From: Nitrospinota bacterium
GTDB taxonomy: Bacteria; 2-12-FULL-45-22; JACOWJ01
Assembly: GCA_016176845.1 (NCBI GenBank)
Contig: JACOWJ010000028.1
Span: forward strand, 1-57,227
DNA length: 57,227 nt
Direction of reading: 5' to 3'
Each line of letters opens with the position of its first letter. Position 1 is the stretch's first letter. Shown one piece after another: positions 1-8,322 of this stretch. The position numbers and the translations under genes are program-made. The notes below the pieces were generated by a model that was given only the letters and a program-made list of their open reading frames with translations, was not told where the DNA came from and did no database searches.

Positions 1-45
1 TGTCATTGCGAGCGAAGCGAAGCAATCTCCACCTGAGGGGAATCT
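1..45. repeat. REP-like repeat, copy at window edge
   Basis: The stretch contains TGTCATTGCGAGCGAAGCGA followed by AGCAATCTCC. The same word recurs near 55.8-55.9 kb, and a variant (TGTCATTCCGAGCGAAGCGA) occurs near 37.15 kb. It is an intergenic dispersed repeat with no coding function. Confidence 0.7.
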
Positions 46-114
46 AACATTGTTAAGATATATAGCATTCGATCATGTCTAACGATTTCGACCCTGGAGA
101 GGCGCCAAGATTCA

Positions 115-816
115 ATGAAAAAAAGGAGGAGGTTGGTTTTTCCCTTAAGCTTGATCGTGATGCTGTCCTGTCTTCCCTGGTTGGGGTGGGCCGAGGCCCT
201 CTCTCTCGAAGAGATCGTGGACCGGGTCCAAAAGAAATACGAGGGAACCCAAGGGTTCACCGCCGATTTCGAACAGACCACCAGGCTGGCCGCCTTCAAA
301 AAAGAGCAGGTATCCTCGGGCAAGGTCTTCATGAAAAAGCCTGGCAGGATGCGCTGGGAATATCAAAGTCCGGAAAAACAGCTGATCGTTTCGGATGGAG
401 ACACGCTCTGGATTTACAACGCGAGCCTCCACCAGGTGATCGAGAATAAATTGAGCAAGGCCTACGACTCCAAGACGCCAGGCCTTTTTTTAACCGGCAT
501 GGGGAAACTAACGGAGGACTTCCAGGTCCGCTTCAGTCCGGATCTTCCCCAGGCCTTGGGGGGGGGAACCCCTTCGGGGGCAGGTCCTTATACCCTGGAG
601 CTCAGCCCCAAGGACCCTCAGCTCCAGCAAAACCTATCTCGGCTGGTGATTACCGTCAATCCCAAAGATTATTTGGTGGAGAAAAGCGTGGCCTATGATC
701 CCTTGGGGAATGTGACGGCTTTGCATTTCTCCAATATTCGGGTAAACGTTGGATTGCCGCTTTCTCTGTTTAAGTTTCAGGTCCCCAAGGGCGCTGAGAG
801 GATCAAAGTCCCGTAG
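115..816 (+). CDS. lolA: Outer-membrane lipoprotein carrier protein LolA
   Basis: A 233-residue periplasmic chaperone that would ferry lipoproteins from the LolCDE transporter to the outer membrane. The start MKKRRRLVFPLSLIVMLSCL is a basic n-region plus hydrophobic core, a Sec signal peptide probably cleaved after GWA near residue 26. The mature part has the LolA pattern: GFTADFEQTT near residue 48, SGKVFMKKPGRMRWEY, then KQLIVSDGDTLWIYN, and a C-terminal half ending VPKGAERIKVP. Length fits the family. The ATG at 115 is preceded at some distance by GGAGAGG. It is followed by a heptad repeat and then truncated rseP, so cotranscription is uncertain. The family call is firm; the substrate set cannot be seen. 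Confidence 0.9.
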   Translation: MKKRRRLVFPLSLIVMLSCLPWLGWAEALSLEEIVDRVQKKYEGTQGFTADFEQTTRLAAFKKEQVSSGKVFMKKPGRMRWEYQSPEKQLIVSDGDTLWIYNASLHQVIENKLSKAYDSKTPGLFLTGMGKLTEDFQVRFSPDLPQALGGGTPSGAGPYTLELSPKDPQLQQNLSRLVITVNPKDYLVEKSVAYDPLGNVTALHFSNIRVNVGLPLSLFKFQVPKGAERIKVP

Positions 817-865
817 AGCTTAGGACTGGCGACCAAATAACTTTCCCATGGTCGAATGGGATAAT

Positions 866-916
866 AGGTTTTAAGTTTTAAGTTTTAGGTTTTAGGGCTT
901 AAAACTTAAAACCTAA
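866..916. repeat. Heptad repeat, inverted pair (TTTTAAG type)
   Basis: Left arm has units TTTTAAG, TTTTAAG, TTTTAGG, TTTTAGG; right arm has CTTAAAA, CTTAAAA, CCTAAG. The arms can pair into a long hairpin. The right arm abuts residual rseP codons directly. Confidence 0.85.
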
Positions 917-937
917 GCCAAATGGGGTGGAGTCGGG

Positions 938-1906
938 GTGGAGAGGTTCTCCCTGGGCTTCCCCCCGAAGCTTTGGGGGAAGAAGTGGGGAGATACGGAA
1001 TATGCCATCTCGGCAATTCCTTTTGGGGGCTACGTGAAGCTCTCCGGGCAGGACCCGAAGGAAGAAGTGGTCGATGACGCGAAATCCTTTTCGGCCAAGC
1101 CTGTCCTCATCCGGATGCAGGTGGTGGTGGCCGGCCCTTTGTTTAATCTGCTTTGTGCGGTCCTGATCTTCACGGTGGTTCACCTGAGCGGGGTGCCGTC
1201 CCTGATCTCGAAGGTGGGAGAGGTGAAGGCAGGCTCTCCCGCCATAAAGGCGGGCCTGAAGCAAGGGGACCGGATCGTGGCCATCGAGGGCGAGCGGGTG
1301 GCAGAATGGGATCAACTCACGAAGTTCATCCATAACAATCCCGGAAAACGCTTGCATTTGGTGATCCAGAGGGGATCGAAAGAGTTCTCCGTTCAGGTAA
1401 CTCCAGAGGCCCAAACCGTAGAAGACCCCATTCGTGGGAGGAAAACACAAATAGGCCTGATCGGCATCGCCCCGGCCGAGGAGTACATCTACAAGCGATA
1501 CAACCCGATCGTCGCCCTTTATAAGGGGTTTGAAAAGACCTGGCAGGTTACGGAGTTTACCTTCATCAGCATCCTTCGGATCTTTCAAAAGGTCATTCCT
1601 GCTCATTCGATTGGCGGACCCATTATGATCCTGCAGATGGCGGGACAGCAAGCGCAGCAGGGCGCCCTTAACCTGGTCTTTTTCGTGGCCCTGTTGAGCG
1701 TCAACCTGGCCGTGCTGAACCTGTTGCCTGTCCCGCTCTTGGACGGGTGGCACCTCTTCCTGCTCTCGATCGAAGGCCTAATCGGACGCCCTATCAGCCT
1801 GGGAAAGCAAGAGATCGCCCAAAGGGTGGGGCTCCTGCTGCTGATCTCCCTGATGTTGTTTGCCTTCTACAACGACCTTATGAGGATCTTCGGGGGCTTG
1901 AAATAG
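938..1906 (+). CDS. rseP: Site-2 protease RseP, 5'-truncated (HExxH missing)
   Basis: Intramembrane zinc metalloprotease family that cleaves anti-sigma factors and signal-peptide remnants in the inner membrane. The visible 322 residues start VERFSLGFPPKLWG, which in full-length RseP follows the first membrane helix and the HELGH zinc motif. A PDZ domain spans roughly residues 90-170 (VGEVKAGSPAIKAGLKQGDR). The second catalytic motif is present as LLPVPLLDGWH near residue 265, followed by C-terminal membrane segments. Reading upstream in frame gives only AKWGG before a TAA at 914-916, so about 30 N-terminal residues are replaced by the heptad repeat at 866-916. As it stands the protein cannot bind catalytic zinc. 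Deletion or assembly collapse are both possible. Confidence 0.85.
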   Translation: MERFSLGFPPKLWGKKWGDTEYAISAIPFGGYVKLSGQDPKEEVVDDAKSFSAKPVLIRMQVVVAGPLFNLLCAVLIFTVVHLSGVPSLISKVGEVKAGSPAIKAGLKQGDRIVAIEGERVAEWDQLTKFIHNNPGKRLHLVIQRGSKEFSVQVTPEAQTVEDPIRGRKTQIGLIGIAPAEEYIYKRYNPIVALYKGFEKTWQVTEFTFISILRIFQKVIPAHSIGGPIMILQMAGQQAQQGALNLVFFVALLSVNLAVLNLLPVPLLDGWHLFLLSIEGLIGRPISLGKQEIAQRVGLLLLISLMLFAFYNDLMRIFGGLK

Positions 1907-1957
1907 GGGATAGGGAACAGGGGATAGGGAACAGGGAACAGGGAACAGGGAACAGGA
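1904..1957. repeat. Heptad repeat, left arm (GATAGGG/AACAGGG)
   Basis: Tandem 7-bp units GATAGGG and AACAGGG directly after the rseP stop. The approximate reverse complement lies at 2047-2100, making a wide inverted pair upstream of ispG. Confidence 0.8.
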
Positions 1958-1999
1958 GCTCCCTCCCCCTATCCTTTGCTCATGGTGCCCCATTCATCG

Positions 2000-2029
2000 G
2001 AAAAGGGAATTCCAATGCGACTAAATTTA
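2000..2029. repeat. AGGAAATTCCT-type element, degenerate copy
   Basis: Contains GGGAATTCCAATGCGACTAA, a diverged copy of the element seen ten more times in this window (best form GGAAATTCCTATGCGATTAA). Confidence 0.55.
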
Positions 2030-2046
2030 GCAGTATCGCGGAGAAT

Positions 2047-2100
2047 CCCTGTAACCTGTCCCCTGTCCCCTGTCCCCTGTAACCTATAACCTGTAACCTG
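2047..2100. repeat. Heptad repeat, right arm (CCCTGTC/CCTGTAA)
   Basis: 7-bp units CCTGTAA, CCTGTCC (three times), CCTGTAA, CCTATAA, CCTGTAA ending at the ispG ribosome-binding region. Roughly the reverse complement of 1904-1957. Confidence 0.8.
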
Positions 2101-2105
2101 GAGCT

Positions 2106-3206
2106 ATGCTGAACGTGCAACCCATTGCTGCGAGCGGGACACAGATTGAGCGGCGCCCATCCAGGGCCATCGCCGTGGGGAAAGTCATCGTGGGAGGAAG
2201 CGCCCCCGTGGTGGTTCAGTCCATGACCAAGACGGACACTCGGGATGTAGTCGCCACCGTCGGGCAGATCCGGGAGATGGAAAAGGCGGGGTGCGAACTG
2301 GTTCGGCTGGCCATCCCGGACATGAAGGCCGCCGACGCCTTGGGGGAGATCCGGAGGCAAGTGGAGGTCCCACTCGTTGCGGATATCCATTTCGACTACC
2401 GACTCGCCCTGAAAGCCATCGAGAAAGGAGCCGATGGTTTGAGGATCAATCCGGGCAACATCGGCGGGCAGGACAAGTTGGAGAGGGTGGTGCGGGCCTC
2501 CCAAGAGAGGCGGGTGCCCATACGGATCGGAGTGAACGCCGGTTCGCTGGAGCGGGAGCTGCTGCAGAAGGCCCGCCGAGGGGATCCTTCCGCCATGGTC
2601 GAGAGCGCATTGCGCTATATCGAGATCTTCGAGGGGTGGGGATTCTCCGAGATCAAGCTTTCCCTGAAGAGCTCGGATCCCTGGCAGACCATCCAGGCTT
2701 ACCGGATGATCGCCCGGCAGACGGATTATCCTTTGCACCTGGGGATCACGGAGGCGGGTACCCTGTTCTCCGGGCTGATCAAATCGGCCGTGGGGATCGG
2801 GGTCTTGCTGGCGGAGGGGATCGGCGATACCGTCCGCGTCTCTCTGAGCGAGGACCCGGTGATGGAGGTCCGGGCGGCCTATGCCATCCTGGGCTCTCTG
2901 GGACTGAGGCGCAGAGGCGTGGAGGTCATCTCATGCCCCACTTGTGGCCGGTGCCAGCTGGAGGTCATCTCGCTGGCCAAAAGGGCAGAGGCAGAGCTAA
3001 GCTCCCTGGCCGCCCCCCTGAAGGTAGCCATCATGGGCTGCGAGGTCAATGGTCCCGGGGAGGCCCGGGAGGCCGATGTGGGGATTACCGGGGGGAAAGG
3101 ACGAGGGCTCCTGTTCAAAAAGGGGGAGGTCATCCGGAAGGTCGAAAAGGGGGAGCTCTATGCGGCCTTGATGGAAGAGGTGAAGAAGCTGACCGGTCAT
3201 TTGTAA
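2106..3206 (+). CDS. ispG: 4-hydroxy-3-methylbut-2-en-1-yl diphosphate synthase (IspG/GcpE)
   Basis: A [4Fe-4S] enzyme of the methylerythritol-phosphate isoprenoid pathway, converting methylerythritol cyclodiphosphate to HMBPP. The 366 residues match the short two-domain bacterial form. The TIM-barrel part carries VVVQSMTKTDTRDV near residue 35 and ADGLRINPGNIG near 110. The C-terminal cluster domain carries CPTCGRCQLEV near 279 and MGCEVNGPGEARE near 312, giving three cysteines plus the conserved Glu as cluster ligands. The ATG at 2106 follows CTGGAGCT, which is the tail of the heptad repeat, so repeat DNA appears to provide the ribosome-binding site. In relatives it usually sits after rseP, as here, and before proS, which is absent. 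Confidence 0.96.
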   Translation: MLNVQPIAASGTQIERRPSRAIAVGKVIVGGSAPVVVQSMTKTDTRDVVATVGQIREMEKAGCELVRLAIPDMKAADALGEIRRQVEVPLVADIHFDYRLALKAIEKGADGLRINPGNIGGQDKLERVVRASQERRVPIRIGVNAGSLERELLQKARRGDPSAMVESALRYIEIFEGWGFSEIKLSLKSSDPWQTIQAYRMIARQTDYPLHLGITEAGTLFSGLIKSAVGIGVLLAEGIGDTVRVSLSEDPVMEVRAAYAILGSLGLRRRGVEVISCPTCGRCQLEVISLAKRAEAELSSLAAPLKVAIMGCEVNGPGEAREADVGITGGKGRGLLFKKGEVIRKVEKGELYAALMEEVKKLTGHL

Positions 3207-3248
3207 TTCTGGCCATTTTGTGTTATATTTGTTGCACAAAATGGGTTC

Positions 3249-3284
3249 AAGAAAAAGTGGGCCTTGAGCCCACTTTTTCTTTTG
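3249..3284 (+). terminator. Intrinsic terminator/attenuator ahead of rimP-nusA
   Basis: A perfect 14-bp inverted repeat (AAGAAAAAGTGGGC at 3249-3262, its complement at 3268-3281) with a 5-nt loop CTTGA and a T-rich 3' arm. It lies 57 nt before the rimP start. Its GTGGGC-loop-GCCCAC core and position resemble the rimP leader found upstream of rimP-nusA operons in many proteobacteria. An attenuator role is inferred from position. Confidence 0.75.
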
Positions 3285-3341
3285 TGCTTCATTTACGAGG
3301 GTTTGAGAACTAAGCCTTTGAGAGCTTGATGAAAGACCGTC

Positions 3342-3806
3342 ATGGGAAAGGAAGGCCTTTTAATCCGGATCGAGAGGCTCATCAAGCCGATCCTCCTCTC
3401 TGAAGGGATGGAGCTGGTGGATCTGGAGTTTAGCCGACAGGGGAAACGGTGGTATCTGAGGATTTACATGGACAAGAAGGGAGGCGTAAACCTGAGGGAC
3501 TGCGAGCATATCAGCCATCAGGTCGAACGGGTCTTGGATGTAGAAGACCTGATTCCTCAGAGTTACGTTTTAGAGGTCTCTTCTCCTGGCTTAGATAGAC
3601 CCCTGAAGAAGAGGGAGGATTACCTGAGGTATCGGGGCAGGTTGATCAAATTCTCGACCTCGACCGCCATTCAAGGCAGGAAGAACTTTGTGGGCACTCT
3701 GAAGGAAATGAAGGAGGATGTGGTCTGGGTCGAACTGAAGGGAGGAGAGCTCCTGCAGGTACCTTGGCCTGAAATTGTGAAGGCCAGGCTGGAGGTAGAT
3801 TTTTAG
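3342..3806 (+). CDS. rimP: Ribosome maturation factor RimP
   Basis: A 154-residue cytoplasmic factor for 30S subunit maturation. The N-terminal alpha/beta domain includes RIERLIKPILLSEGMELVDLEF and DCEHISHQVERVLDVEDLI. The family signature YVLEVSSPGLDRPLKKREDY lies near residues 65-86, followed by the C-terminal SH3-like domain (FVGTLKEMKEDVVWVEL) ending at LEVDF. Length is normal. It heads the classical rimP-nusA-ylxR-infB operon, with nusA starting 38 nt downstream and an attenuator-like hairpin upstream. No internal lesion is seen. Confidence 0.95.
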   Translation: MGKEGLLIRIERLIKPILLSEGMELVDLEFSRQGKRWYLRIYMDKKGGVNLRDCEHISHQVERVLDVEDLIPQSYVLEVSSPGLDRPLKKREDYLRYRGRLIKFSTSTAIQGRKNFVGTLKEMKEDVVWVELKGGELLQVPWPEIVKARLEVDF

Positions 3807-3844
3807 AGGAGGAATCCCAAGGTACGGGAAAAGGGCTTGGCACG

Positions 3845-5134
3845 ATGAATCAAGAGCTTATTCGTATTATTGACCAGATCGAAAGGGAAAAGGGGATCGG
3901 GAAAGAGGTCCTCATAGAGGCCATCGAAGCGGCCATCGTTTCTGCTTCTAAGAAACATCTGGGGCACATAGAAAACCTCACTTCCAAGTTCGACCGAGAA
4001 AGCGGGACGGTGAAACTGCTCAGCCCGAAAAGGGTCGTTGAGGTGGTGAAGGATGCGAACGCGGAGATCGCTTTGAGCGATGCCATCAAGATCGATCCGG
4101 CTGCCCGGAGCGGCGACTTGCTGGAGGTCCCCCTGGAAGCGGGCGGCCTCGGAAGGATCGCGGCCCAAACGGCCAAGCAGATCATCTTCCAGAAGCTGAG
4201 AGAGGCGGAGCGAGACAAGATCTACCAAGACTTCAAGGGACGGCAAGGGGATCTGGTTACCGGCATCGTGCAGCGCCAAGAGAAAGGCAACTTGATCGTG
4301 GATTTGGGGAAGACCGAAGGGCTTCTCCCTCGCCGGGAGCAATCCTTTCGGGAAAACTTAAAGCGAAACGACCGGATTAAGGCTTATATTCTGGAGGTAA
4401 AGAAGACCGCCAAAGGCCAACAGGTCATCCTGTCTCGGACCCATCCCGGCCTCCTGACCCGATTATTTGAAATGGAGGTTCCGGAGGTCGCCGAAGGGAT
4501 TGTGGAAATCAAGGGGGCCGTCCGGGAGCCCACCGGCCGATCCAAGATTGCCGTGATTTCTCACCAAAAGGACGTAGATCCCATAGGGGCCTGCGTAGGG
4601 GTAAGGGGCAGCCGGGTCCAGGCGATCATACAAGAGCTGCGGGGAGAGAAGATCGACATCGTCCAATGGACCGCGGATCTTATTGCTTACGTTTGCAATG
4701 CCTTGAGCCCGGCCAAGATCACCAAGGTGGAAGCCAGCGAAAAGGAGCGGACGATGACCGTGGTGGTGCAGGAAGATCAGCTCCCCCTGGCCATCGGGAA
4801 GAAAGGGCAGAACGTGAGGCTGGCCTCCAAACTGACCCGCTGTAAGATTGATATTTACAGCGACTCCGAATATAGTAAGAAGTTGAAGGGGCAAGGGATG
4901 AAGGCCTTCGAGGAGATGAGAGAGCCCATGGAGCTCTTTGCCCAAGAGGCGGGACTGGCCGATGAGCTGCTGCAATCGCTCCTGGGGAACGGAGTCAATT
5001 CCGTGGAAGACATGGCCCGTGCAGATGCTGATTGGTTAGCTTCTTTGTCCGGGCTCGACGTACACCGGGCGGAGGAGCTGAGGCAAAGGGCGGAGGAATA
5101 TCTAAAGGGCCTCACGTCCCCTCTGCAGCTCTGA
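3845..5134 (+). CDS. nusA: Transcription termination/antitermination factor NusA
   Basis: RNA polymerase-bound elongation factor controlling pausing, termination and antitermination. The 429 residues show the N-terminal polymerase-binding domain (1-125), an S1 domain (about 130-200, GDLVTGIVQRQEKGNLIVDL), KH1 (about 230-280, VDPIGACVGVRGSRVQAI) and KH2 (about 300-350, LPLAIGKKGQNVRLASKLT). A C-terminal helix-hairpin-helix segment of about 60 residues follows (LLQSLLGNGVNSVEDMA), as common outside gammaproteobacteria. It follows rimP closely and precedes ylxR after a heptad repeat. All domains look intact. Confidence 0.97.
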   Translation: MNQELIRIIDQIEREKGIGKEVLIEAIEAAIVSASKKHLGHIENLTSKFDRESGTVKLLSPKRVVEVVKDANAEIALSDAIKIDPAARSGDLLEVPLEAGGLGRIAAQTAKQIIFQKLREAERDKIYQDFKGRQGDLVTGIVQRQEKGNLIVDLGKTEGLLPRREQSFRENLKRNDRIKAYILEVKKTAKGQQVILSRTHPGLLTRLFEMEVPEVAEGIVEIKGAVREPTGRSKIAVISHQKDVDPIGACVGVRGSRVQAIIQELRGEKIDIVQWTADLIAYVCNALSPAKITKVEASEKERTMTVVVQEDQLPLAIGKKGQNVRLASKLTRCKIDIYSDSEYSKKLKGQGMKAFEEMREPMELFAQEAGLADELLQSLLGNGVNSVEDMARADADWLASLSGLDVHRAEELRQRAEEYLKGLTSPLQL

Positions 5135-5159
5135 TAAGGATCCTATACGATTCAAGATA

Positions 5160-5226
5160 AGTTTTAGGTTTTAAGTTTTAGGTCTTAGGTCTTAAAACTT
5201 GAAACTTGAAACTTGAAACTTGAAAA
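5160..5226. repeat. Heptad repeat, inverted pair (TTTTAGG / CTTGAAA)
   Basis: Left arm has TTTTAGG, TTTTAAG, TTTTAGG and TCTTAGG; right arm has five units of the TTGAAAC type. The arms are imperfect complements. It lies between nusA and ylxR inside the operon. Confidence 0.85.
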
Positions 5227-5241
5227 TGGAAATTCCTATAC
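5223..5241. repeat. AGGAAATTCCT-type element
   Basis: Reads AAAATGGAAATTCCTATAC, one of eleven copies in the window, immediately after the heptad tract and just upstream of the probable ylxR start. Confidence 0.7.
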
Positions 5242-5267
5242 ATTCAAATGAGCCAATATTCGCGACC

Positions 5268-5864
5268 ATGATGTACCCCCAAAGGACCTGCATCGGCTGC
5301 AGGCAGACTCGAACCAAAAGCGAATTGATTCGATGGAGCTGGTCACCTTCCCTGGGGGTAAAGATCGACCTGGAGGGCAGGCTACCCGGAAGGGGAGGGT
5401 ATACCTGCCTTTCTCTTTCCTGTTGGGAACAAGCCCTAAAAGGACACCGACTGAACCGGGTCTTTCGCAAACCGATCCCAATCCCGTCGCTTGATGAGCT
5501 TGCCGAACAGTTCCTCCATCAAAGCCATCGCAAGATCGGCTCGCTCCTGCGCGCGGCCCAGGAGGCGGGCCAAGGCATATCCGGCAAAAAGGTCCTGTCG
5601 GAACAGCTAAAGGCCGGCCAAGTCAGGCTGTTATTGATGGCTCGGGATATCGCGGAGGATCTAAAAGGGCAATATTTAGATCTCTGTCGGAAAGAAGGGA
5701 TAAGAGTTCGGTTCCTTCCTGCGAGTAAAAGAGAGCTGGGGACTCTCCTGGGAGATGGATGGCGGAGCGCCTTGGGCATTTTAGGACCTCATCTACCTCC
5801 GAAAATAGAGGGGATCCTGGAGGGGATAAAGAATTTTACCGTGAAAATGCCCGGGTCCTTCTGA
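5268..5864 (+). CDS. YlxR (DUF448) fused to an L7Ae-like domain
   Basis: A probable RNA-binding protein of the nusA-infB operon. The N-terminal YlxR domain has RTCIGCRQTRTKSELIRW within its first 20 residues and GRLPGRGGYTC near residue 43. A second domain from about residue 85 (KIGSLLRAAQEAGQGISGKK...VRLLLMARDIAEDL) resembles the L7Ae/YlxQ fold, so the two proteins encoded separately in Firmicutes are one chain here. An in-frame TTG at 5220 lies inside repeats, so ATG 5268 (or 5271) is preferred. The last residues, NFTVKMPGSF, are encoded by the two-hairpin repeat at 5834-5916, so the original C-terminus may have been altered by its insertion. Confidence 0.85.
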   Translation: MMYPQRTCIGCRQTRTKSELIRWSWSPSLGVKIDLEGRLPGRGGYTCLSLSCWEQALKGHRLNRVFRKPIPIPSLDELAEQFLHQSHRKIGSLLRAAQEAGQGISGKKVLSEQLKAGQVRLLLMARDIAEDLKGQYLDLCRKEGIRVRFLPASKRELGTLLGDGWRSALGILGPHLPPKIEGILEGIKNFTVKMPGSF

Positions 5865-5916
5865 AGGACATTTTCATCCGCGGGGGCGGCAAACCCTGCT
5901 AGGCCATGTCGGTTTT
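5834..5916 (+). repeat. Two-hairpin dispersed repeat, copy A
   Basis: Begins TTTTACCGTGAAAATGCCCG and ends GGCCATGTCGGTTTT. Hairpin 1 pairs GAAAATG with CATTTTC and also GTCCTT with AAGGAC around the loop CTG. The copy overlaps the 3' end of ylxR and lies about 150 nt before infB. Other copies are at 13310, 44044 and 47972. Confidence 0.85.
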
Positions 5917-6065
5917 GGGTATTCGAGCCTTCCCCAGAGCTGAGAGGCGAAAGTAAGATCGAGCTCCGATCAAAAAGAGAACTTGGACGAGTTGGAGGTT
6001 GCTCGTTGGGAGCCGAGCTGCAACCCAACCCGCAACGCGAAACTTAAGGGGATGGGGGTGATTGG

Positions 6066-8108
6066 ATGGGGAGTGTCAGAATTTATTCTTTAGCGAAAGA
6101 GCTAAAGGTTGACAGCAAGAAATTGATCCAAGAGCTCGAGCGGCAGGGTATTCAGGTGAAGAGCCATATGAGTACCATCGATCAGGAGACTGCTGACCTG
6201 ATCTTGGAGATCTTCGGGACGCCCAAGGAAAAGCCTCGCGAATCCCTATTGGGGGGGGGCGATGGCGCCAGCAGGCCTATTATTAAGGAGACAGAAGAAA
6301 TGGCGATGACCGCTGTTGCCCCTGTGCTGACTCCGGTCAGTGCGCCGCCTCTGGCCAGAAAGATCAGGGTAAGCGAGACCGTTACGGTCAAAGAGCTGGC
6401 CGAAAAGCTCAATTGCAAGGCTAAGGATTTGATTCGAGACCTGATGGGGATCGGGATCATATCCCATATCAACCAGATCCTGGACCTGGAGATCGCCGCG
6501 AACCTGGCAAAGAAATACGGTTACCTGGCGGAGATCGTTTCGGTCTATTCCGATGAGCTCCTCCAGGAGGAAGAGGAGGAAGGCTCGCGGGGGGCCTTGG
6601 AATTCAAGTCCCCGGTGGTGACCGTGATGGGACATGTGGACCACGGGAAGACCTCCCTCCTGGATGCCATCCGCCAAACGAACGTTATCGGCCAGGAGGT
6701 GGGAGGGATCACCCAGCACATCGGGGCCTACGAGGTCGAGGTGAACAAGGGCAAGATCGTCTTCCTGGATACCCCAGGTCACGAGGCCTTTGCCGCGATG
6801 CGGGCCCGGGGGGCCAAGGTCACGGATATCGTGGTGCTGGTGGTAGCGGCCGACGACGGCGTAATGCCCCAAACCCGGGAGGCGATCGCCCATGCCCGGG
6901 CGGCCAAAGTGCCGATCGTGGTGGCCGTTAACAAGATCGACAAACCCAACGCCAACCCGGACAAGGTCAAGAGGGATCTGGCAGAGTTGGGATTAAATCC
7001 GGAAGAATGGGGTGGAGAGTCCATCTTTGTGGAGGTCTCGGCCAAAAAGCGCGTCGGGATTGAGGAGCTTTTGGAGATGATCCTGCTGCAGGCCGAGGTC
7101 TTGGAGCTAAAGGCCAACCGTAAAAAGTTGGCCAGGGGGGTCATCATCGAGGCTCGATTGGATAAAGCCCGGGGTCCGGTGGCCACGGTTTTGATCCAGG
7201 AGGGCACGTTGCGGGTCGGGGACCCCTTTGTGGCGGGGGTTCAATACGGGAAGGTGCGGGCCATGATCAACAGCAAGGGCAAGAAGGTGAAGGAGGCCAG
7301 CCCTGCTACCCCAGTGGAGGTCCTGGGATTATCCGGGGTTCCTCAGGCGGGAGATACGTTCATGGTCGTCAGCGAGGACAAACGGGCCCGGCAGATCGGC
7401 ACTATCCGACTGCAAAAGCAGCGAGAGGAAGACCTCTCCAAGGTGAGCCGAATCACCTTAAGCGATCTGTTCAAGCAGATCCAAAAGGGGGCCGTCAAGG
7501 AGCTCAATCTGGTCATCAAGGCCGACGTGCAGGGATCGGCGGAGGCCCTAAGCCAATCCATGGAAAAGCTCAGCACGGAGGAGGTCAAGCTCAAGGTCGT
7601 TCACAGTGCTGTGGGTGGGATCACCGAGACGGATGTGCTCCTGGCCTCGGCGGCTAACGCCGTGATCATCGGATTCAATGTCCGGCCCACGCCGAAGGCC
7701 CAGGAGTTAGTGGAATTAGAAAAAGTGGACTTGCGGCTGTACAATGTCATCTACGACATCATCGCGGATATCAAGGCAGCCATGGAAGGCATGCTGGAGC
7801 CCACTTATCGGGAGAAGACCTTGGGAAGGGTCGAGGTGAGGGCCCTGTTCCATATCCCCAAGGTCGGTGTGGTGGCGGGTGCCTATGTGACCGACGGGAA
7901 CATCCCCCGGAGCGCCGAAATCCGGGTGATCCGCGATAATATTGTGGTCCATCTGGGGCGCCTGAGCTCCTTGAGGCGTTTCAAGGAAGACGTAAGCGAG
8001 GTTCACACAGGCTATGAATGCGGCATCGGCATCGACAGGTTTTCCGACCTTAAGGAAGGAGACATCATCGAGGCCTTCCTCATGGAAAAGGTAGCCCGGA
8101 AATCATAG
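6066..8108 (+). CDS. infB: Translation initiation factor IF-2
   Basis: The GTPase that places initiator tRNA on the 30S subunit. The 680 residues are short for the family because the charged linker after the first IF2-N domain is brief. IF2-N modules occur near residues 4-50 ([20 protein letters not shown]) and 102-150 ([20 protein letters not shown]). The G domain has [12 protein letters not shown] (G1), [12 protein letters not shown] (switch I), DTPGHEAF (G3), [10 protein letters not shown] (G4) and SAKKRVG (G5), followed by domains II, III and the C-terminal fMet-tRNA-binding domain. ATG 6066 follows GGGGGTGATT. Gene order is canonical, with DUF503 and rbfA following. Confidence 0.97.
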   Translation: MGSVRIYSLAKELKVDSKKLIQELERQGIQVKSHMSTIDQETADLILEIFGTPKEKPRESLLGGGDGASRPIIKETEEMAMTAVAPVLTPVSAPPLARKIRVSETVTVKELAEKLNCKAKDLIRDLMGIGIISHINQILDLEIAANLAKKYGYLAEIVSVYSDELLQEEEEEGSRGALEFKSPVVTVMGHVDHGKTSLLDAIRQTNVIGQEVGGITQHIGAYEVEVNKGKIVFLDTPGHEAFAAMRARGAKVTDIVVLVVAADDGVMPQTREAIAHARAAKVPIVVAVNKIDKPNANPDKVKRDLAELGLNPEEWGGESIFVEVSAKKRVGIEELLEMILLQAEVLELKANRKKLARGVIIEARLDKARGPVATVLIQEGTLRVGDPFVAGVQYGKVRAMINSKGKKVKEASPATPVEVLGLSGVPQAGDTFMVVSEDKRARQIGTIRLQKQREEDLSKVSRITLSDLFKQIQKGAVKELNLVIKADVQGSAEALSQSMEKLSTEEVKLKVVHSAVGGITETDVLLASAANAVIIGFNVRPTPKAQELVELEKVDLRLYNVIYDIIADIKAAMEGMLEPTYREKTLGRVEVRALFHIPKVGVVAGAYVTDGNIPRSAEIRVIRDNIVVHLGRLSSLRRFKEDVSEVHTGYECGIGIDRFSDLKEGDIIEAFLMEKVARKS

Positions 8109-8126
8109 CGCCTCCGCAGGAGGCGA

Positions 8127-8156
8127 ATTGGAAATTGGAAATTGGAAATTGGAAAA
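8127..8156. repeat. Heptad repeat, direct (ATTGGAA x4)
   Basis: Four tandem ATTGGAA units right after infB. Confidence 0.8.
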
Positions 8157-8180
8157 TTAAGGTATAAAAATTTCCTTTTT
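8155..8180. repeat. AGGAAATTCCT-type element, degenerate, reverse orientation
   Basis: On the minus strand it reads AAAAAGGAAATTTTTATACC, a diverged copy adjoining the heptad tract. Confidence 0.45.
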
Positions 8181-8250
8181 GACAGGACGGGCAGGATGAA
8201 AAGATGAATGCGATACAAGAAGCAAAGGACAAGGGGAACGAGTGATTACC

Positions 8251-8286
8251 CCTCCTGTTCCCTGTCCCCTGTAACCTGTCCCCTAA
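8251..8286. repeat. Heptad repeat (CCTGTCC/CCTGTAA)
   Basis: Units TTCCCTG, TCCCCTG, TAACCTG, TCCCCTA between infB and the DUF503 gene; same sequence class as 2047-2100. Confidence 0.75.
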
Positions 8287-8322
8287 TTTAACAATGTCCT
8301 GCCATGATCAGCAGGTAACAAG

